Counted from the stretch's first letter, positions 23,049 through 34,889 are shown. The stretch: 64,000 nucleotides of DNA from Hygrocybe punicea (GCA_963556145.1 OY744472.1:5022001-5086000), one strand, 5' to 3'. The notes: generated by a model from the sequence alone, not told the origin. Translations and numbers: made by a program.

Positions 23049-24732
23049 AGTGCCCCTCCTCCTCATGGTGACGTCCTCGTCACCATACCGCTACTAAAAG
23101 AAAACAAAAAGCAAAACAAAACTGACCAAGAAAAAAACTCTCCAGTCACGACTCCCAGTCCCTCACGATGCCCCGGGCCTTACACGTGAGGCGGGACCGT
23201 ATCGTCCTCCAAGATCGTTGGGGGTGGTAGATGACCAAACTGTAACTCTGCTCTGCTCCTCCATCCTCGAATGCCTCTGGGACTCACATCGCAGGGTAGG
23301 ATAAAAACGTTCAAAACCATAAGTTCTTGTAGCCCAGGGTGTGAGTTCTTGTGATCCGAAAATAGACTGGGTGGTTCGTGCGAAAGTAAATAGGTACGGT
23401 GCTGTCGAGCAGTGATGGTTCGTAGATAGGTCGAATATCCAATAAATGTCGAGGGTGGGGAAAGGGGATAGGACGGGACAAGGTACGGTGTAAACGGGGG
23501 AAAGGGAAAGCATACGGGTGCATTGGGCCATGCGGTGGCATCGGGGATTCTCGATATGAGGGGACTAGCGCTGGGGTGCTAAGTGGTCGCGGCGGTGACT
23601 CGTTTGGGTCCCTACGGGTCGGGGAAGTCGCCAGGGTCGAGAACGAGGTTGCGGGGAGCTGAACGAGGGCTCGAGGAGCCGGGTATGGTGCAAGAATCCG
23701 GCCGAGAGATGGTGACGTGGCGGAACGCGGTGGGGGTCTGGGAACGGTGGGCACGGTGGTATTGGATCGAGGTGGGGTGCTCTGGGATGGTGAACGGGTG
23801 GGCCGCGAGCTTCGTGAGTCGATCCGGGGCTGGGTATGTTGGCAGAATGGGGCCGCGCGATGGTGACGTGGCGCGTGGCCCGGGTGTCTGAAAACAACGG
23901 CGGGGGCTCGTTTGGCGCAATGGAGGTGAACGGGGTGTCCTGGCCGGTGGAATGAGGGCACGGGTGGTCGAATGGGTCCGTGTGGGGCTGGGGTACACGA
24001 AAGAACGGGGGGGCGCGACGGATCCGTGGTGTGACCAAAAACGGCGGTGGGGGCTCGTTCAGGGCGTTAGCGAGACGCAGGGTGCTCTGGGGGGTGGGCC
24101 GCGAGATTGGTGAGCTGGTCTGGGGCCGGTTGTGCTGGCAGAACGGGGCCGCGCGATGGTGACGTGGCGCGTGGCTCGGGTGTCCGAAAACGACGGTGGG
24201 GGTTCGTTTGGCACAATGGAGGGAAACGGGGGGTCCTGGCCGGTGGGACGAGTGTGCGGGGAGTCGAATGGGTCCGTGTAGGGGTGGGGGTGACGAGAAA
24301 CGGGGTCCGTGCGGCGGCGCTGCGATTTTCATTGGGTTGTCCTAAACTCGCAGTAGCGGGCTACGTGGGATCCTGATGGGGAACGCGGGGCTCCGGAACG
24401 TCGAACGAAGTTGCGGGGGGTTGTCTGGACATGGCTGGGTCTAAAGAAAGTGGAAATTCGGGGGGTCGAAAAAAGTGACGTGGCCTGCCGCTTGGGTGCT
24501 GAGAAGGGTCGCGGGCGTGTTTTTTGGGTCAACGGGGGGCGACGCGGGGCCCTATTGGGTTGAACATGTGCACCGGGGGGTAACTGGAGTGTTGTACGGC
24601 CGTGAATGAAGGGAAAATCCGCAGTTGCGCAGCGGTGGGTGGTGAGGCCGAAAAAAGTCGTTTCGTGAGAAAAAAGAGGAAGACGCAGAGAAGAAGAGAT
24701 CCGTGGGTCGAAGGTCACTCTCATCACCACGT

Positions 24733-24890
24733 TGGAGTGGTACCGAGGTACCACTCCGGGGGCTCACGCAGGACTCGAGGGAAAGGTCGACTGGATAGGA
24801 AGGATGGACTGACTACTACATCTGGAAGGCTACTGACTAGGTCAAACCGTGGGAACCTGATCACGTGACTGACCAGGCACAACTACTACA
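24733..24890 (-). repeat. 5' LTR of copy A
   Basis: Appears identical to 22891-23048. The interior starts with ACG followed by the possible primer-binding site at about 24729 and below. Confidence 0.85.
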
Positions 24891-26100
24891 ACGTACCAAT
24901 ATATCTTTACACCCCAATGCAACTAACAATTTGTCAGCAATACAAGAATGCTATGCTCTATTTCTCACAGGACTCGGCCAGTGTTGCCGCCATGATACCT
25001 GCCATGGACCATCTCTCCAGCACGCTAGATCCCAAAACAAAAAAGTCCTATCAACCTGCCATTCTTCGGGCCATGAACCTGGCTCGTAAGAAGTTGGACC
25101 AGTACTATTCCCTTACAGATGCCTCGGCTGTATATCGGATTGCGATGGTACTCCATCCTGGCATGAAACTTGAGTATTTCCGCCAGCACGAATGGAAGGA
25201 GGAGTGGATTGAACAAGCAGAGAACATGGTTCGAGAGGAATACATTTCTGTGTATGAGAATGTTGGTGATGAGGGGACTGTGGATGCGAACACCATGGAC
25301 AACACAAAGGTATGAACTACAACATCTATACATCAGCTACAACCATGACATGCCCATAGGATATCTTTGCATCGTTTGGTGAGCTCTCCATCGCCAGAGC
25401 AACCAATGTCAATGAAGTCGACCAGTATCTCCGTCTCCCAGTGGAACTTGTTGCTGAACCACTCAAATGGTGGAATGACAATTGGCATGTGTACCCACGC
25501 CTTTCTTGCATGGCGCTGGATTACTTGAGTGCTCCTGGTAAGTCACGTATGTCTCATAACCCCCTCATGCTAATACATCTCAACTCATAGCTACATCTAT
25601 GGCCATCGAACGCGTCTTCTCCCGGGGCTGTCAGAACCTTCACTTTACCCGAAGCAGTCTTTCGGCGCAGTCACTCCGAGCTGCTCTCTGTCTTGGATCA
25701 TGGTCCAAGCATGATCTGATCTTGATCAAGGATATATTGGAGGCTATCAAGTCTGATTCGGGCACAAAGAGGGGCATTGCTGAGGTTGAGGAGGATGCAA
25801 AATAGGCTGCTGTTGGGCCAAAACCTTTGTCGCATCATAGTTATGAGGGGGACGTGAAACGGGCTGCCGTTACATGAAAATGTTTTGTTTGTCATGTTGT
25901 AGTTATTTTGTCTTTTTTCGTGTAGTTGCAATGAATAAACCGCCTGAACCCTGCAAGGGTCTGCGGGTTCATTGCAAACCGTGTATGTTTAGGGGTTGGT
26001 GCAGACCCTTACCCGTTAAGGGTATGGTTTCAAGGGTCAGGGGTATGGGTCAGCTTAATTTGACCCGAGGGTTACCCGTGCCTAGCCTTACATCTGAAGG

Positions 26101-26107
26101 TATAAAA
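26101..26107 (+). promoter_or_regulatory. TATA box of the lectin gene
   Basis: TATAAAA lies 57 bp before the ATG at 26164 and 10 bp after the hAT right terminus. The hAT insertion therefore separates the core promoter from anything further upstream. Confidence 0.6.
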
Positions 26108-26163
26108 GGTAGGAATTTGTTAGCTTGCTTTAACGAAGTCTCAACGCTCCCGAATTCCACACT

Positions 26164-28198
26164 ATGCCTGGGATTTGCAAAGACCTAATTTATAAAATCA
26201 TGAACATTTCAGCTGGAACCCTTCTTACCCTCACTGATTGTGACAATAAATTCGGTAATTGCGGTGTTGTGCTTTATCCTCAACTAGTCTGTCTTCTAAC
26301 TAGACATACAGTTGTTGGCTACCCTGACAATGGTGGACTCCATCAGGAAGTGCATGGTCATGGATATCTGATATAACCAGGACCGTGACTGATCGGACTT
26401 CACCTTTGATAGTGGCTGGTAAATTCAATCACCCACATTGATAATGGCTCATTCACCTTCACTCTCATGAATGTTGCCACGAGCACCTATCTGGCTGTTG
26501 TTGATGCCAAAAGTGCGGCACTAGTAATGGCCACTGGCAATAAGCCCTACCAATGGGACGCTAGTGAGAATTCGGACGACACCTATCAGTTGGTTTTCTA
26601 CCTACGCCTGGTCAACCTATCGTGATTGAATCTTCTACATGCTACTTATATGCCACAGAATCTATGTCAGTGGCACGGAGCTGGCCCTCGACCTGGCTAA
26701 TTACGAGGACCCTTCCCCGGGAACGGATTTCCAGGTGTGGGATGATAGCAAACAAAGTTGGAAGTTCGAACAGGGTGTGTGATACATCTGGTTATGGTAT
26801 ATGGACATTTTGGTTATCAACAATTTGGTCGTTGCCCCCTTTCCCATCCAACATGGCCTATACAAACAGTTATGCAGCCGGGATCCACATATAAGCTTAT
26901 GAACGGCCAGACTCGGGAATATCTCGACATTGACGAGAACCAACACTATGGTAAATGCTACTTTCCATGTCAACCTCAGCATTTTACGTATATTCTAACC
27001 TGAACACACAGTCATCGCCACTGAGGACAAGGACAAAGACCAGCAACACGTGAGTCATTCTGGTTTATGCTCATCGAAGCTGACCTTAGTTTCAACAGTG
27101 GATTCTCTCAACTACCGACTCCGGATAGGTCTTCAGAAATGCCCTGACCCACAAATATCTCGCCCCTTACATGGGGACTTTCAACAATGAAACTAAGGTG
27201 ATATGCACAGAAGAGATATTTGAATGGCAGATCCAATGTCTTGAGGGGCATCTTCACAGGTCTGTTCCTCACCTTCACCATGCCAGCCTTGTCGCAGGGC
27301 TGTCACTCAATCATGTCCTAGGCTGTACGTTCCTCAATACTCCCAAATGGCAATATCACATCAAGGAAAGTAACAACCAGTCAAGCTGCAGACCATCACC
27401 GATTTGAATACCTCGGATTCAGATACAATCTGGGACTTCCTCTACAGTACGTGCTCCCTAGATTCTGACACATACTTGCTTTGACTTTTGATCATCGAAA
27501 TTGCGCCCGCCATTACTCCTCTGTATTCAACTGTCACGTTTCCTTTGTCAGTTTCGTCACGCAGTCTTATAAAAGGAGTTTACAGGCTTGTCAACATGGA
27601 CATCGCCCAGGTTCTGGAGGTATCACCAGATGGAGACCATCAGTGTGCCTATCCAGTCCGGCAACCTCCTTGCTAAATCATATAATCCAAGACAAAGTCA
27701 TTGTTGCTGAGACCTTGCTCACCACCAGCCAGCAGGCACGGCCTTTCATCTAGTCATGTTTTCACTAGACTAATGCTACTCTCCATAGTGGATACTCACA
27801 CTTTTTCATGACCGAGCTACTCTTATAAATCAGAGCGATAATCGCTTTCTTGCCATTGATGGTGTTGCGAAGAACAGGGCCTCAATAGTAACCAGCGATA
27901 AATCATTTCACTGGCAAATTCGATCTAATAGAGCAGACAACCATCCATCTGTGAATATGTGAGTCTTCCATCTTGGACTAGTTTCAGCGTCAGCCATGTC
28001 GATTTCCTTGTACCACAGACTCTTCATTCTCAACAGCAGCTTTGTCCTGACAGTAAGGGACGGTAACGTTGAACTGTTTGAAAATCAAGGTGACAAGGCA
28101 AGCTGCTGGAGGTTTGAGGAGTGAGTTTTATATCTCCAAATAAGTTCTGGATTCTCACATTGTATCTCAGTTGCAACGGCCAGGGCAAACTTACCTAG
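26164..28198 (+). pseudogene. Ricin-B type (beta-trefoil) lectin-like protein with multiple repeats; one in-frame stop
   Basis: The ATG at 26164 opens MPGICKDLIYKIMNISAGT. Exons 26164-26254, 26312-26349, 26413-26621, 26659-26774, 26870-26950, 27012-27049 and 27099 onward splice in frame and show the repeat signature of beta-trefoil carbohydrate-binding proteins: NISAGTLLTLT ... GYPDNGGLHQEW, NVATSTYLAVV ... PYQWDA, GTELALDLANYEDPSPGTDF ... SWKFEQG, and NGQTREYLDI. The sixth exon ends at CAC; the next starts TGGATTCTC. A TAG at 27126-27128 interrupts DSG[stop]VFRNALTHKYLAPY. Downstream repeats (GVYRLVNMDIAQVL, NRFLAIDGVAKNRAS, FVLTVRDGNVELFE) and the final exon ending KLT stop at 28196-28198 look intact. 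It would be a secreted or cytosolic sugar-binding protein, with no obvious signal peptide. It is either a recent pseudogene or has one sequence error. The 37-bp intron at 26622-26658 is unusually short. Confidence 0.75.
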
Positions 28199-28543
28199 CA
28201 CCTCAGAGGTAGTGCTTTCCTAAATGTTTCTTATGCTTTGTCCATGTCCTTGTATAGTATGTGTTTCAAGGTAGGGGTCACTAGGAATACAATATGTTAC
28301 GTCTAGCGTGTTACAATGTCCAAGAAATGATGATTTGGAAAAGTCCACCATATATTGAGATCCTTTTAGCTTGATATATAAACAATAAAATCGTACCTAG
28401 TGAAAAGACAATGATTAAAAGTGATGATAAACCTCACAAAAACATAGCCAGCTCCTGTTCTTTTGCTTGCAACAAAATATTTAGCAAACAGAACAAAAAA
28501 CTGAGTCAGTTTCCTCTGCATCAGGAAAATGTGGAGTGACTTA

Positions 28544-28680
28544 CAGCCATTTGCATAATTCTTGGCAGTAAATGCACTTTTTGCAATCAATTGAGCAATA
28601 TGGACTTAGTGGAATTTCCAATGCTGAATCTTGTATCTCATGAAATATTGCATGGATTGAGATGATTATAGAGGGAAAGT
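28544..28680 (+). repeat. Single arm of the TA-type foldback family
   Basis: TA then CAGCCATTTGCATAATTCTT..., continuing through TGGACTTAGTGGAATTTCCA and GGATTGAGATGATTATAGAGG, matches the left arm of 7894-8704. The second arm is missing, so it is truncated. Confidence 0.7.
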
Positions 28681-28761
28681 CACCCTTGTGGAATACTTCA
28701 TAGTAGCGCTTACCGTCCACTTATCAAAATGCCAGAGCGTACATAAGTTGTTATTTAACTA

Positions 28762-30257
28762 TCAAACAATCTGATTGCGATCCTCCCCAACCCCGGTGGG
28801 ATAAGGGTCAGACCCCGTGTCTAATTTGACCGGCGAAGGCATCGATAAATTAATCCATTCAGGTTTGGGCACCGAGGTTGATATCACTCGATTTTGCATG
28901 AGGGTGTTTCGGTTTCTGCCCGGAACCTGTCCGCTCGCGTGGAGGTCCGCATTTGACTGCGTACTTCGAAGATTAAGGACGAGACGACAAGACAATATGA
29001 CGGTGAAGATCAGCGTGGGGCTTTCGGTTGGAAAAGGTGAAGTGGTCAATTGAAGAAAGGCAGTTAGGAGGGGAGACTGTAGCTTACGTGAGATTGACAA
29101 CCCATGTTAACGAGTTCGGGGCGATCAAAAAGATGAGCACATTGATGAAGTTCATTGTGCAGATCGCAAAGAAGTAAAGAATGCCATCCCTCCATATAAC
29201 GGAAATTAAGGGAATATTGACCTCTTTTCGCCAGAAATCGTACGTTTTCCATGCTGTCAACCTGGGAGATGTGACAGTGTTGAGTGCAGGACAAATGATA
29301 AAAATATCGAGCTAATTCACGCACCCGAACGAAACTGTATCGTAGATAAGGGGTAACAACTGTTAGGATCACATCAGCATCTGCCAAACGTGTATGCCGG
29401 GAATATAACTCACACAGTATTCGATCATCCAACCGCGGGGAGCTGGTGTCGCGACGCACGATGGAGCGGGTGGTTGCGACGTCAGACTGATCGTAATTCC
29501 TCCGAGACACACTTCAACGAGAAGTATGGAAGATAGTACAACTGCAACCACCCTACTCTGTGAATAGAGCTAGTGGCCTCGCATTAGCATTGAGGACGAC
29601 AATACAAACGAGGTCGTGAATTTACAGCATATACACGAACTCCCAGAATCATTTGGGAAAGGAATGTCGAGATCAGAAATCCCACTGGATTCCAATAAAA
29701 CATGTCTACGGGTGAGAATATTAGTAGGGAACAATGATGACTTCGGCTACATGTAGACTCACATTTGCATGCCGCTGGACTCCAAGCACCTGCCATTATA
29801 GACACAATAACAGCAAATCTTTCAAAAAATGCCTGTTATGCTTGAACCGAACGTTTTCGAAGGATACATACTGCATTAACCCGAAATACCGATTAACTGA
29901 GTTGTGTGGATCAGTGTAAACGGTGACGAACAGAGCCGCTGAGCAGGTCAAGTACTAACCAAGGTATAAGACGCTGATGGGCTGCGTATCCGGGCCATAG
30001 ATAAGGCATGAACCTTTTGGTCAAAATATTAAAGACTTTACCACGAATTTTCTCTTCCAGATGCACTGATATTCATCTTGCAGGCAGAGTAGCCAGTCCC
30101 AACCATATATGCAGAACCTAGCGCCATCGAAGAGACGTTAGCCTGTTATTGCGAGGAAAACGCGGAAATCCACAAACGCTCCCGCCGCCCACACCAAGAC
30201 TGCCTGAGCTCGCTTCTCGCTCACTTGTGCTAGAATAGCCAGAGGTTCAGAAGACAT
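28762..30257 (-). CDS. DUF6533-like multi-pass membrane protein, paralogue 1
   Basis: Read on the minus strand from ATG at 30257 (MSSEPLAILAQVSEKRAQ...VWAAGAF), the next exon holds DWLLCLQDEYQCIWKRKF (about 30105-30050), the hallmark first-loop motif of the basidiomycete DUF6533 family. Further exons carry hydrophobic segments (PVGFLISTFLSQMILGVRVYAV near 29690; VVLSSILLVEVCLGGI near 29530) and a terminal exon 29100-28762 with VILSCRLVLNLR and KPEWINLSMPSPV. Five to seven membrane helices are expected. It is paralogous to 30784-32325 with the same exon order. I could not resolve every splice junction (the first intron phase is unclear), so a defect is possible. Function unknown for the family. 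Confidence 0.6.
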
Positions 30258-30783
30258 GATCGGATATTACTTGGAAACGGCCAGTTGACTCGGGGCTGGC
30301 AGGAGCAATTTTGTCGCTATGGGAAGAGAATCAGTATTTATTTACACAATGCGGGGAGAAATATGACCCGGCTGTAATTGTGTTTCGAAAAACATTGACA
30401 GATTGGTGATCGTCAGTTGCGCGTCAACTTGAAAAGGTCCCGTTGTTTTAGCTAAGTTTATAATGAATTGTGCATGGCGTTCGAAGTCCGGTCCCTGAAT
30501 GCTGTGCAGAGGCGGAAACTTCCGTCGAAGCTTTCATCATCATGAACTCGAAAGGAGGGTAAGTACTCTCAGCATGACCAGGGCCGGCATTACGCGTTAC
30601 GGCTAAGGCCCATTGCGGTACTCAGTGAAGTCTGGTATACAGTGCGTCGGTGCCGGTGCGCTTTGTGAGCCAAGCGACAACTTGTATGGACGGCATTCTT
30701 GAGAAGATGAGGCGCACATGCACCATGGTTGTTCAAACACTAGTAAAGCTATTGAATACCACGCAAGACTTTCGAGACCGTGA

Positions 30784-32325
30784 CTACACCACTGATTTCG
30801 CCGCCATACAATCCGATTGGGATATTCCCCCACCCCGATCAAGATCTGGCTCTGATTCCGACTTCAAGTCGACCGGTGTCGGCATGGATATATTGATCCA
30901 TTCAGGTTTGGGCATGAGGCTGCGCGAGATCCTTACGTGACCAGTGCTGCTCTTCGAGGTCGGTCCGCCCACGCTAGGCGAGATACCTGCATTTGCGTCA
31001 CGGTGTGTAATCCGGAGGTTGAGAACAAGGCGACACGACAATATGACAATGAAAAGGAGCGAAGGGCTGTCGGCGGAAAACGTTAAAGAGATCAATTGGG
31101 AGAACCAAAACGCTTACGCGAGATTGACATCCCATATGGATCTTGGGGCGATCGAAAAGATGAGAAGATTTATAAAATGCATTGAGCAGATGGTCAAGAA
31201 GTAGAAGGTGCTATCCCTCCATATAACGGCAATCAATGGCGAATCGACGTCCTTTCTCGAGAGTTGGTAGCGTTTCCAAGCCGTCAACCTGGAAGAAGTG
31301 TAATGAGCTGAATTACAAAAAGAAGTATCGATTTCACGCACGAGAATGCAAGTGCGTCGTAGAAAACTTGCATCGACTGTTGATTTTACATGAGCCTATG
31401 CGACAAGTGCGTTAACGACGGTGCCTACCCAGGATGCAACCATCCAACCAAGAGGTGCCGGAAGCGCGATACACGGCGGGGGAGCGGTACCAGCACCAAC
31501 GACTGTGGGAGACGCCTTGCTGACGTTGATCCCCGCAACACACACTTCAACCAGAAGCACGAAAGATAGTAAAGTCGCCACCACCCGACTTTGTGAATAA
31601 AGCTGTTGGTCTCGCTTGGTACCCAGTGTGACAATATGAATCAGAACGTGAATTACATACAGCGTATACACGAACTCCGAGAATTATTTGGGAAAGGACT
31701 GTCGAGATGGTATATCCAACTGGATTCAAATAAAACAAGTCTGTTTATGGAAAGATTAAAGAGAGACAGGACATAGTTGGCTAAGTACACGCTCACATTT
31801 GCATGCCGGTGGGTCCCAAGCATTGGTCATCATAGACAAGTCGATAGAAAATCTGTAAAATGACTCCCGTTAGCGAACGGGCTTGAATTGAACGTCTCCG
31901 AGGGGTATACATACTGGAGGAATCCAAAATACCGGTTGGCTGAGTTATGTGGATCCGATCATTAGCAGAGAACGAGAGTAGCAGGTCTGCCAATGGCCAA
32001 GCCTAGCACTAACCTAGGTATAAGACGCTGATAGGCTGTACATCTGGACAGTAAGTACCCTAACCTCTTTTTCAAAATAGTACAACATACCGTGAGTTTT
32101 TTCTTCCAAATGAGCTGGTACTCTTGTGGCAGGCAGAGAATCCAGTCCCACCCATATATACAGAACCTATCGCGACGGACGACCAATTAGTTGGCTATTT
32201 AATACTATTGGGAATGCAGAGAGATCCACGAACGCTCCCGTAGCCCATACTAGTGAGGCTTGACTTAGCTTCGGGTCCATTTGCGCTGAATCAGGAATTG
32301 CCAGAGCGACAGGAGTCAAAGGCAT
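30784..32325 (-). CDS. DUF6533-like multi-pass membrane protein, paralogue 2
   Basis: The minus-strand ATG at 32325 (MPLTPVALAIPDSAQ...VWATGAF) is followed by DWILCLPQEYQLIWKKKL (about 32140-32090), helices around PVGYTISTVLSQIILGVRVYAV (31730-31660) and VVATLLSFVLLVEVCVAGI (31600-31530), and the last exon 31095-30784 with VILSCRLVLNLR and KPEWINISMPTPVDL. It matches paralogue 1 segment for segment, so the pair arose by tandem duplication. Only 526 bp separate the end of this gene from the start of paralogue 1. Exon boundaries are approximate, and the phase of the first intron does not close cleanly in either copy. Confidence 0.6.
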
Positions 32326-32854
32326 GGGATACTAGTAGTTTGTTAGCGACTGGGAGAATCGGCTTGTACGTTCAGGAATCAGGGGAGCAGGACCAAGGAT
32401 TAAACTTGGCGGGCATGTTTTTGAAGACCTGTGTATAATAGCAGCGAGATTAACGGTAGCGATTCTCGCAGCGCTGCATGAGCAACTGCCGACTTGCGTG
32501 TACAGTGTCATCACGATCAATACTCGGACTCAAACCGGCATCAATCGAGTCCAACTGCGCTTCGGCGGTGATGCAGATTACTGTACGTCTCGTTGAGCCC
32601 TTATTCAGGGATTTTTGTTGGAGCCCTGAACAGGGTGCCAGTTCCCATGCCATGAATGTCGGCAAAATGTGCAACCCGTTTAGTAGATAACATATTACTA
32701 AGAATTACCTTGCCTGATGAGGAAATAATAATAAATAAAATAAAATAAAATAGAACACAATCAGTATCTGTACATCAGTAAATAACATTGGCTAGTCAAC
32801 ATCTCAGCAAGGCTTATTGGAGTCCCTGCGATTGCAGACACAGGAGACAGACAA
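32326..32854. other. Gene-poor stretch with a short minus-strand frame
   Basis: A 74-codon minus-strand frame (32674-32450, containing GSTRRTVICITAEAQLDSID) could be the tail of another gene but is not recognised. A TAAAATAAAATAAAA run lies near 32730. Confidence 0.35.
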
Positions 32855-33435
32855 GGATTTTTTGTGATCAAATAATATGCAAATATTCAGTCACATTTTA
32901 AATTGTTATCTCGCTTCTGAAAATATTGTAGAAAATATTGTTATCTAAATGTGGTATTCATACAGAAAATAGTGCATACAGAAAATACAATTATTTAGGC
33001 CTTTATTGTTTTCATTATTGTGTACATATATTCAGAAAAAAGAAAACAACCCAAATATTTATGATTTCTGGCTGGATATCTATGGATCTTATTGTCAGGC
33101 AGATCTTCAAGATATTTGGTCTCAAGATAATTCAGGCACAAGCCAGGTTCTGATTATCTGGAGACCAAATAGTCTAAAATTCTACCCTCACAATAAAAGC
33201 CATAGATATCGGTCTAGAAATCCTAAGTATTTGAATCATTTTCTCTTTTCTGAATACATGTTCAATAATGAAAACAATAAAGGCCTAAATAATTGTGTTT
33301 TCTGTATGCACTATTTTCTGTATGAATATCACATTTAGATAATATTATTTTCTGCAATATTTTCACAAGTGAGATAACACAAATAGTTTCAAAATGTGAC
33401 TGCATATCTGTGTATTATTTGATCGCAAAACATCC
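32855..33435. mobile_element. Foldback element of about 0.58 kb
   Basis: The left arm from GGATTTTTTGTGATCAAATA mirrors the right end TATTTGATCGCAAAACATCC. The inner portions (TACAGAAAATAGTGCATACAG / CTGTATGCACTATTTTCTGT) are nearly perfect. There is no coding content and the family differs from the TA-type foldbacks. Confidence 0.75.
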
Positions 33436-34181
33436 TCATCCATCTTCTGTGAGACACTCTTGCCACAATCCCTATACTTATCCAAACACAACCTTACCTC
33501 CTTTTTTCCATTACATGATTCTTTTCCACATTTTTTGCATGTTCTTTTTTAGGATTTGGCTGTGCTGGGGTAGGAAGGAGTATGTACCAAAGGAGTAGGG
33601 GTAGTAAATGAGTGGGTAGTAGTTCTATTGTACTACTACTACGCACAATGGGTAGCTGTAGAAGTGTTAGTGCACGTGTCCAGGTCATGTGACCAAGACA
33701 CATTAATCGGGCATGCCCAGCTTTGAAACCTGTGCATCTGATCATTATCTACATCTACACCCATCTGTACCCTCATCAATGGCTGTTTCTGAGGTGCTGG
33801 TCGCCATTTCTTTGACATTGTCTCTCTCTTCAACACCTATCATTTGCATCCGTATGTAAGCTCATACCTTTAATGGTGTGTGGCCACTGTCTCCATTTCT
33901 CATTTAACACCAGCCCCTCCCCCAGATGCCACAACTTCCACTGGTTTTACCCCATTACTGTCTGTACATTTCTATTGTACAAATATTACTGATACTACTG
34001 CAATGGCCAGCCCAACCACACCACCGGTCTTGACATTGACATGATCCTTATCAATTCGTCCAATGATGAGCTCCAGGAATTTATATCAGCAGTAGGCTTT
34101 TATGAGCAATATAATTCACACAAATTCTAATGTTACATTTATCTAGCATGTCCCTCAGGACCTTCAGAACGCGCTTGAAGC
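33436..34181. other. No gene recognised
   Basis: It contains an imperfect palindrome of GTAGTAG/CTACTAC around 33600-33645, possibly an LTR-end fragment. There is no supported coding frame. Confidence 0.35.
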
Positions 34182-34832
34182 TAGTGTTGCCGTAGTTCGG
34201 TTCTGAACCTAGCCGAACCTGGTTCAAACCCTGAACCAAACCCTAGGTTCAGTCTAAGTTCAGCCAAGTGCTGAACTGGACCATGGGTTCAGTTCCGGGT
34301 TTCAAGGCCTGCCAGATTTCCTGAATGGCTCCAAACCACATCCAAACCGCATCCAAACCGCGAATGTAGATATTTTTAAGGTATTTATTTCATTTGTTTT
34401 TCAGATTTCTTTACTTACTTTTCATGTTAAACAGGATCACGTAACCATTACAGGTTTCTTCACCAACACCGCAACAATGCAAGGCCAATGAATGCAACAT
34501 TGTGTCACATTTGTGAAGATAGGTAAGTCTCGTAAAATTTCTTAACTTTACCAATATTATCTGCCACAGGCAACTTGACTGTGACCACATCATGAGCACA
34601 CCACCATGGCACAATATGGATCCCAACGCCAATGCCAACGGATGCGAGACAGCCACAACACCACCACCACCAGCAATGGCAACAGCAATGTCAACAACAA
34701 CAATGGCAATGGCAATGGCAATGGCAACAATGACAGCAGCAATGGCCAGCAGCAGCACCGGCAGCAGCAGCAATGGCAACAACAGCAGCAGCAGCAGCAG
34801 CTTGTGCTGCATCAAGCCATCCAATGCCAAGG

Positions 34833-34889
34833 AACCTTGCGAACACGAGCTGACACATCAACTGATGCATGGAAATTGTTTGCAAGGTA
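34833..34889. repeat. Dispersed ~57-bp palindrome, copy 3
   Basis: AACCTTGCGAAC left, CATCAACTGATG core, TTTGCAAGGT right; between two CAG arrays. Confidence 0.55.

Larger units (their letters stand above)
22891..24890 (-). mobile_element. Non-autonomous LTR retrotransposon (TRIM/LARD-like), copy A
   Basis: Exactly 2000 bp, bounded by two direct repeats of 158 bp (22891-23048 and 24733-24890) that appear identical by eye, and flanked by ACGT on both sides (22887-22890, 24891-24894). Read on the minus strand, the LTR is TGTAGTAG...CCACTCCA. A possible primer-binding site beginning TGGTGATGAGAGTG starts 3 nt after the 5' LTR. A purine run (GAGGAGGAGGGG) and a hairpin precede the 3' LTR. The GC-rich interior has long stop-poor frames rich in Pro and Arg, but no gag, protease, RT, RNase H or integrase motif. 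Identical LTRs imply a young insertion. Copy B is at 49410-51836. Confidence 0.85.
20951..25805 (+). pseudogene. hAT family transposase (BED zinc finger, RNase H-like, hAT C-terminal dimerisation domain)
   Basis: Nine exons can be placed with good splice sites: 20951-21208, 21261-21603, 21661-21844, 21896-22102, 22155-22565, 22615-22884, 24938-25309, 25360-25537, 25591-25805. Exon 2 carries a BED-type zinc finger (CAAMRC ... HHTKRC), exon 4 the first catalytic region (LHFATDAWTSPNHRAM), exon 5 VLVMNTDNASAND and the CFNHMLQLSAK motif plus a polyasparagine run (N x14), exon 7 YFSQDSASVAAMIPAMDHL, and exons 8-9 the dimerisation region (PLKWWNDNWHVYPRL, ATSMAIERVFSRGC). Defects: an apparent 1-bp frameshift near 21031-21036, and an in-frame TGA at 22548-22550 (VI[stop]EAVSK, probably former CGA). 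The 2.0-kb element lies in the intron 22885-24937, just after its donor GTACGT. Otherwise well preserved, so it is recently active or recently dead. Confidence 0.9.
20567..26090 (+). mobile_element. Complete hAT transposon with 8-bp target duplication CATCTGAA
   Basis: The termini are TAAGGCTAGGCATGGGT at 20567 and ACCCGTGCCTAGCCTTA ending at 26090, a 17-bp terminal inverted repeat with one mismatch. The flanks CATCTGAA (20559-20566 and 26091-26098) are identical 8-mers, diagnostic of hAT insertion. Subterminal regions are rich in GGGTT/AACCC motifs. It contains a transposase gene (20951-25805) and, within one intron, a 2.0-kb LTR element, so the native length is about 3.5 kb. The insertion sits 10 bp before the TATA box of the lectin gene. 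Confidence 0.95.
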
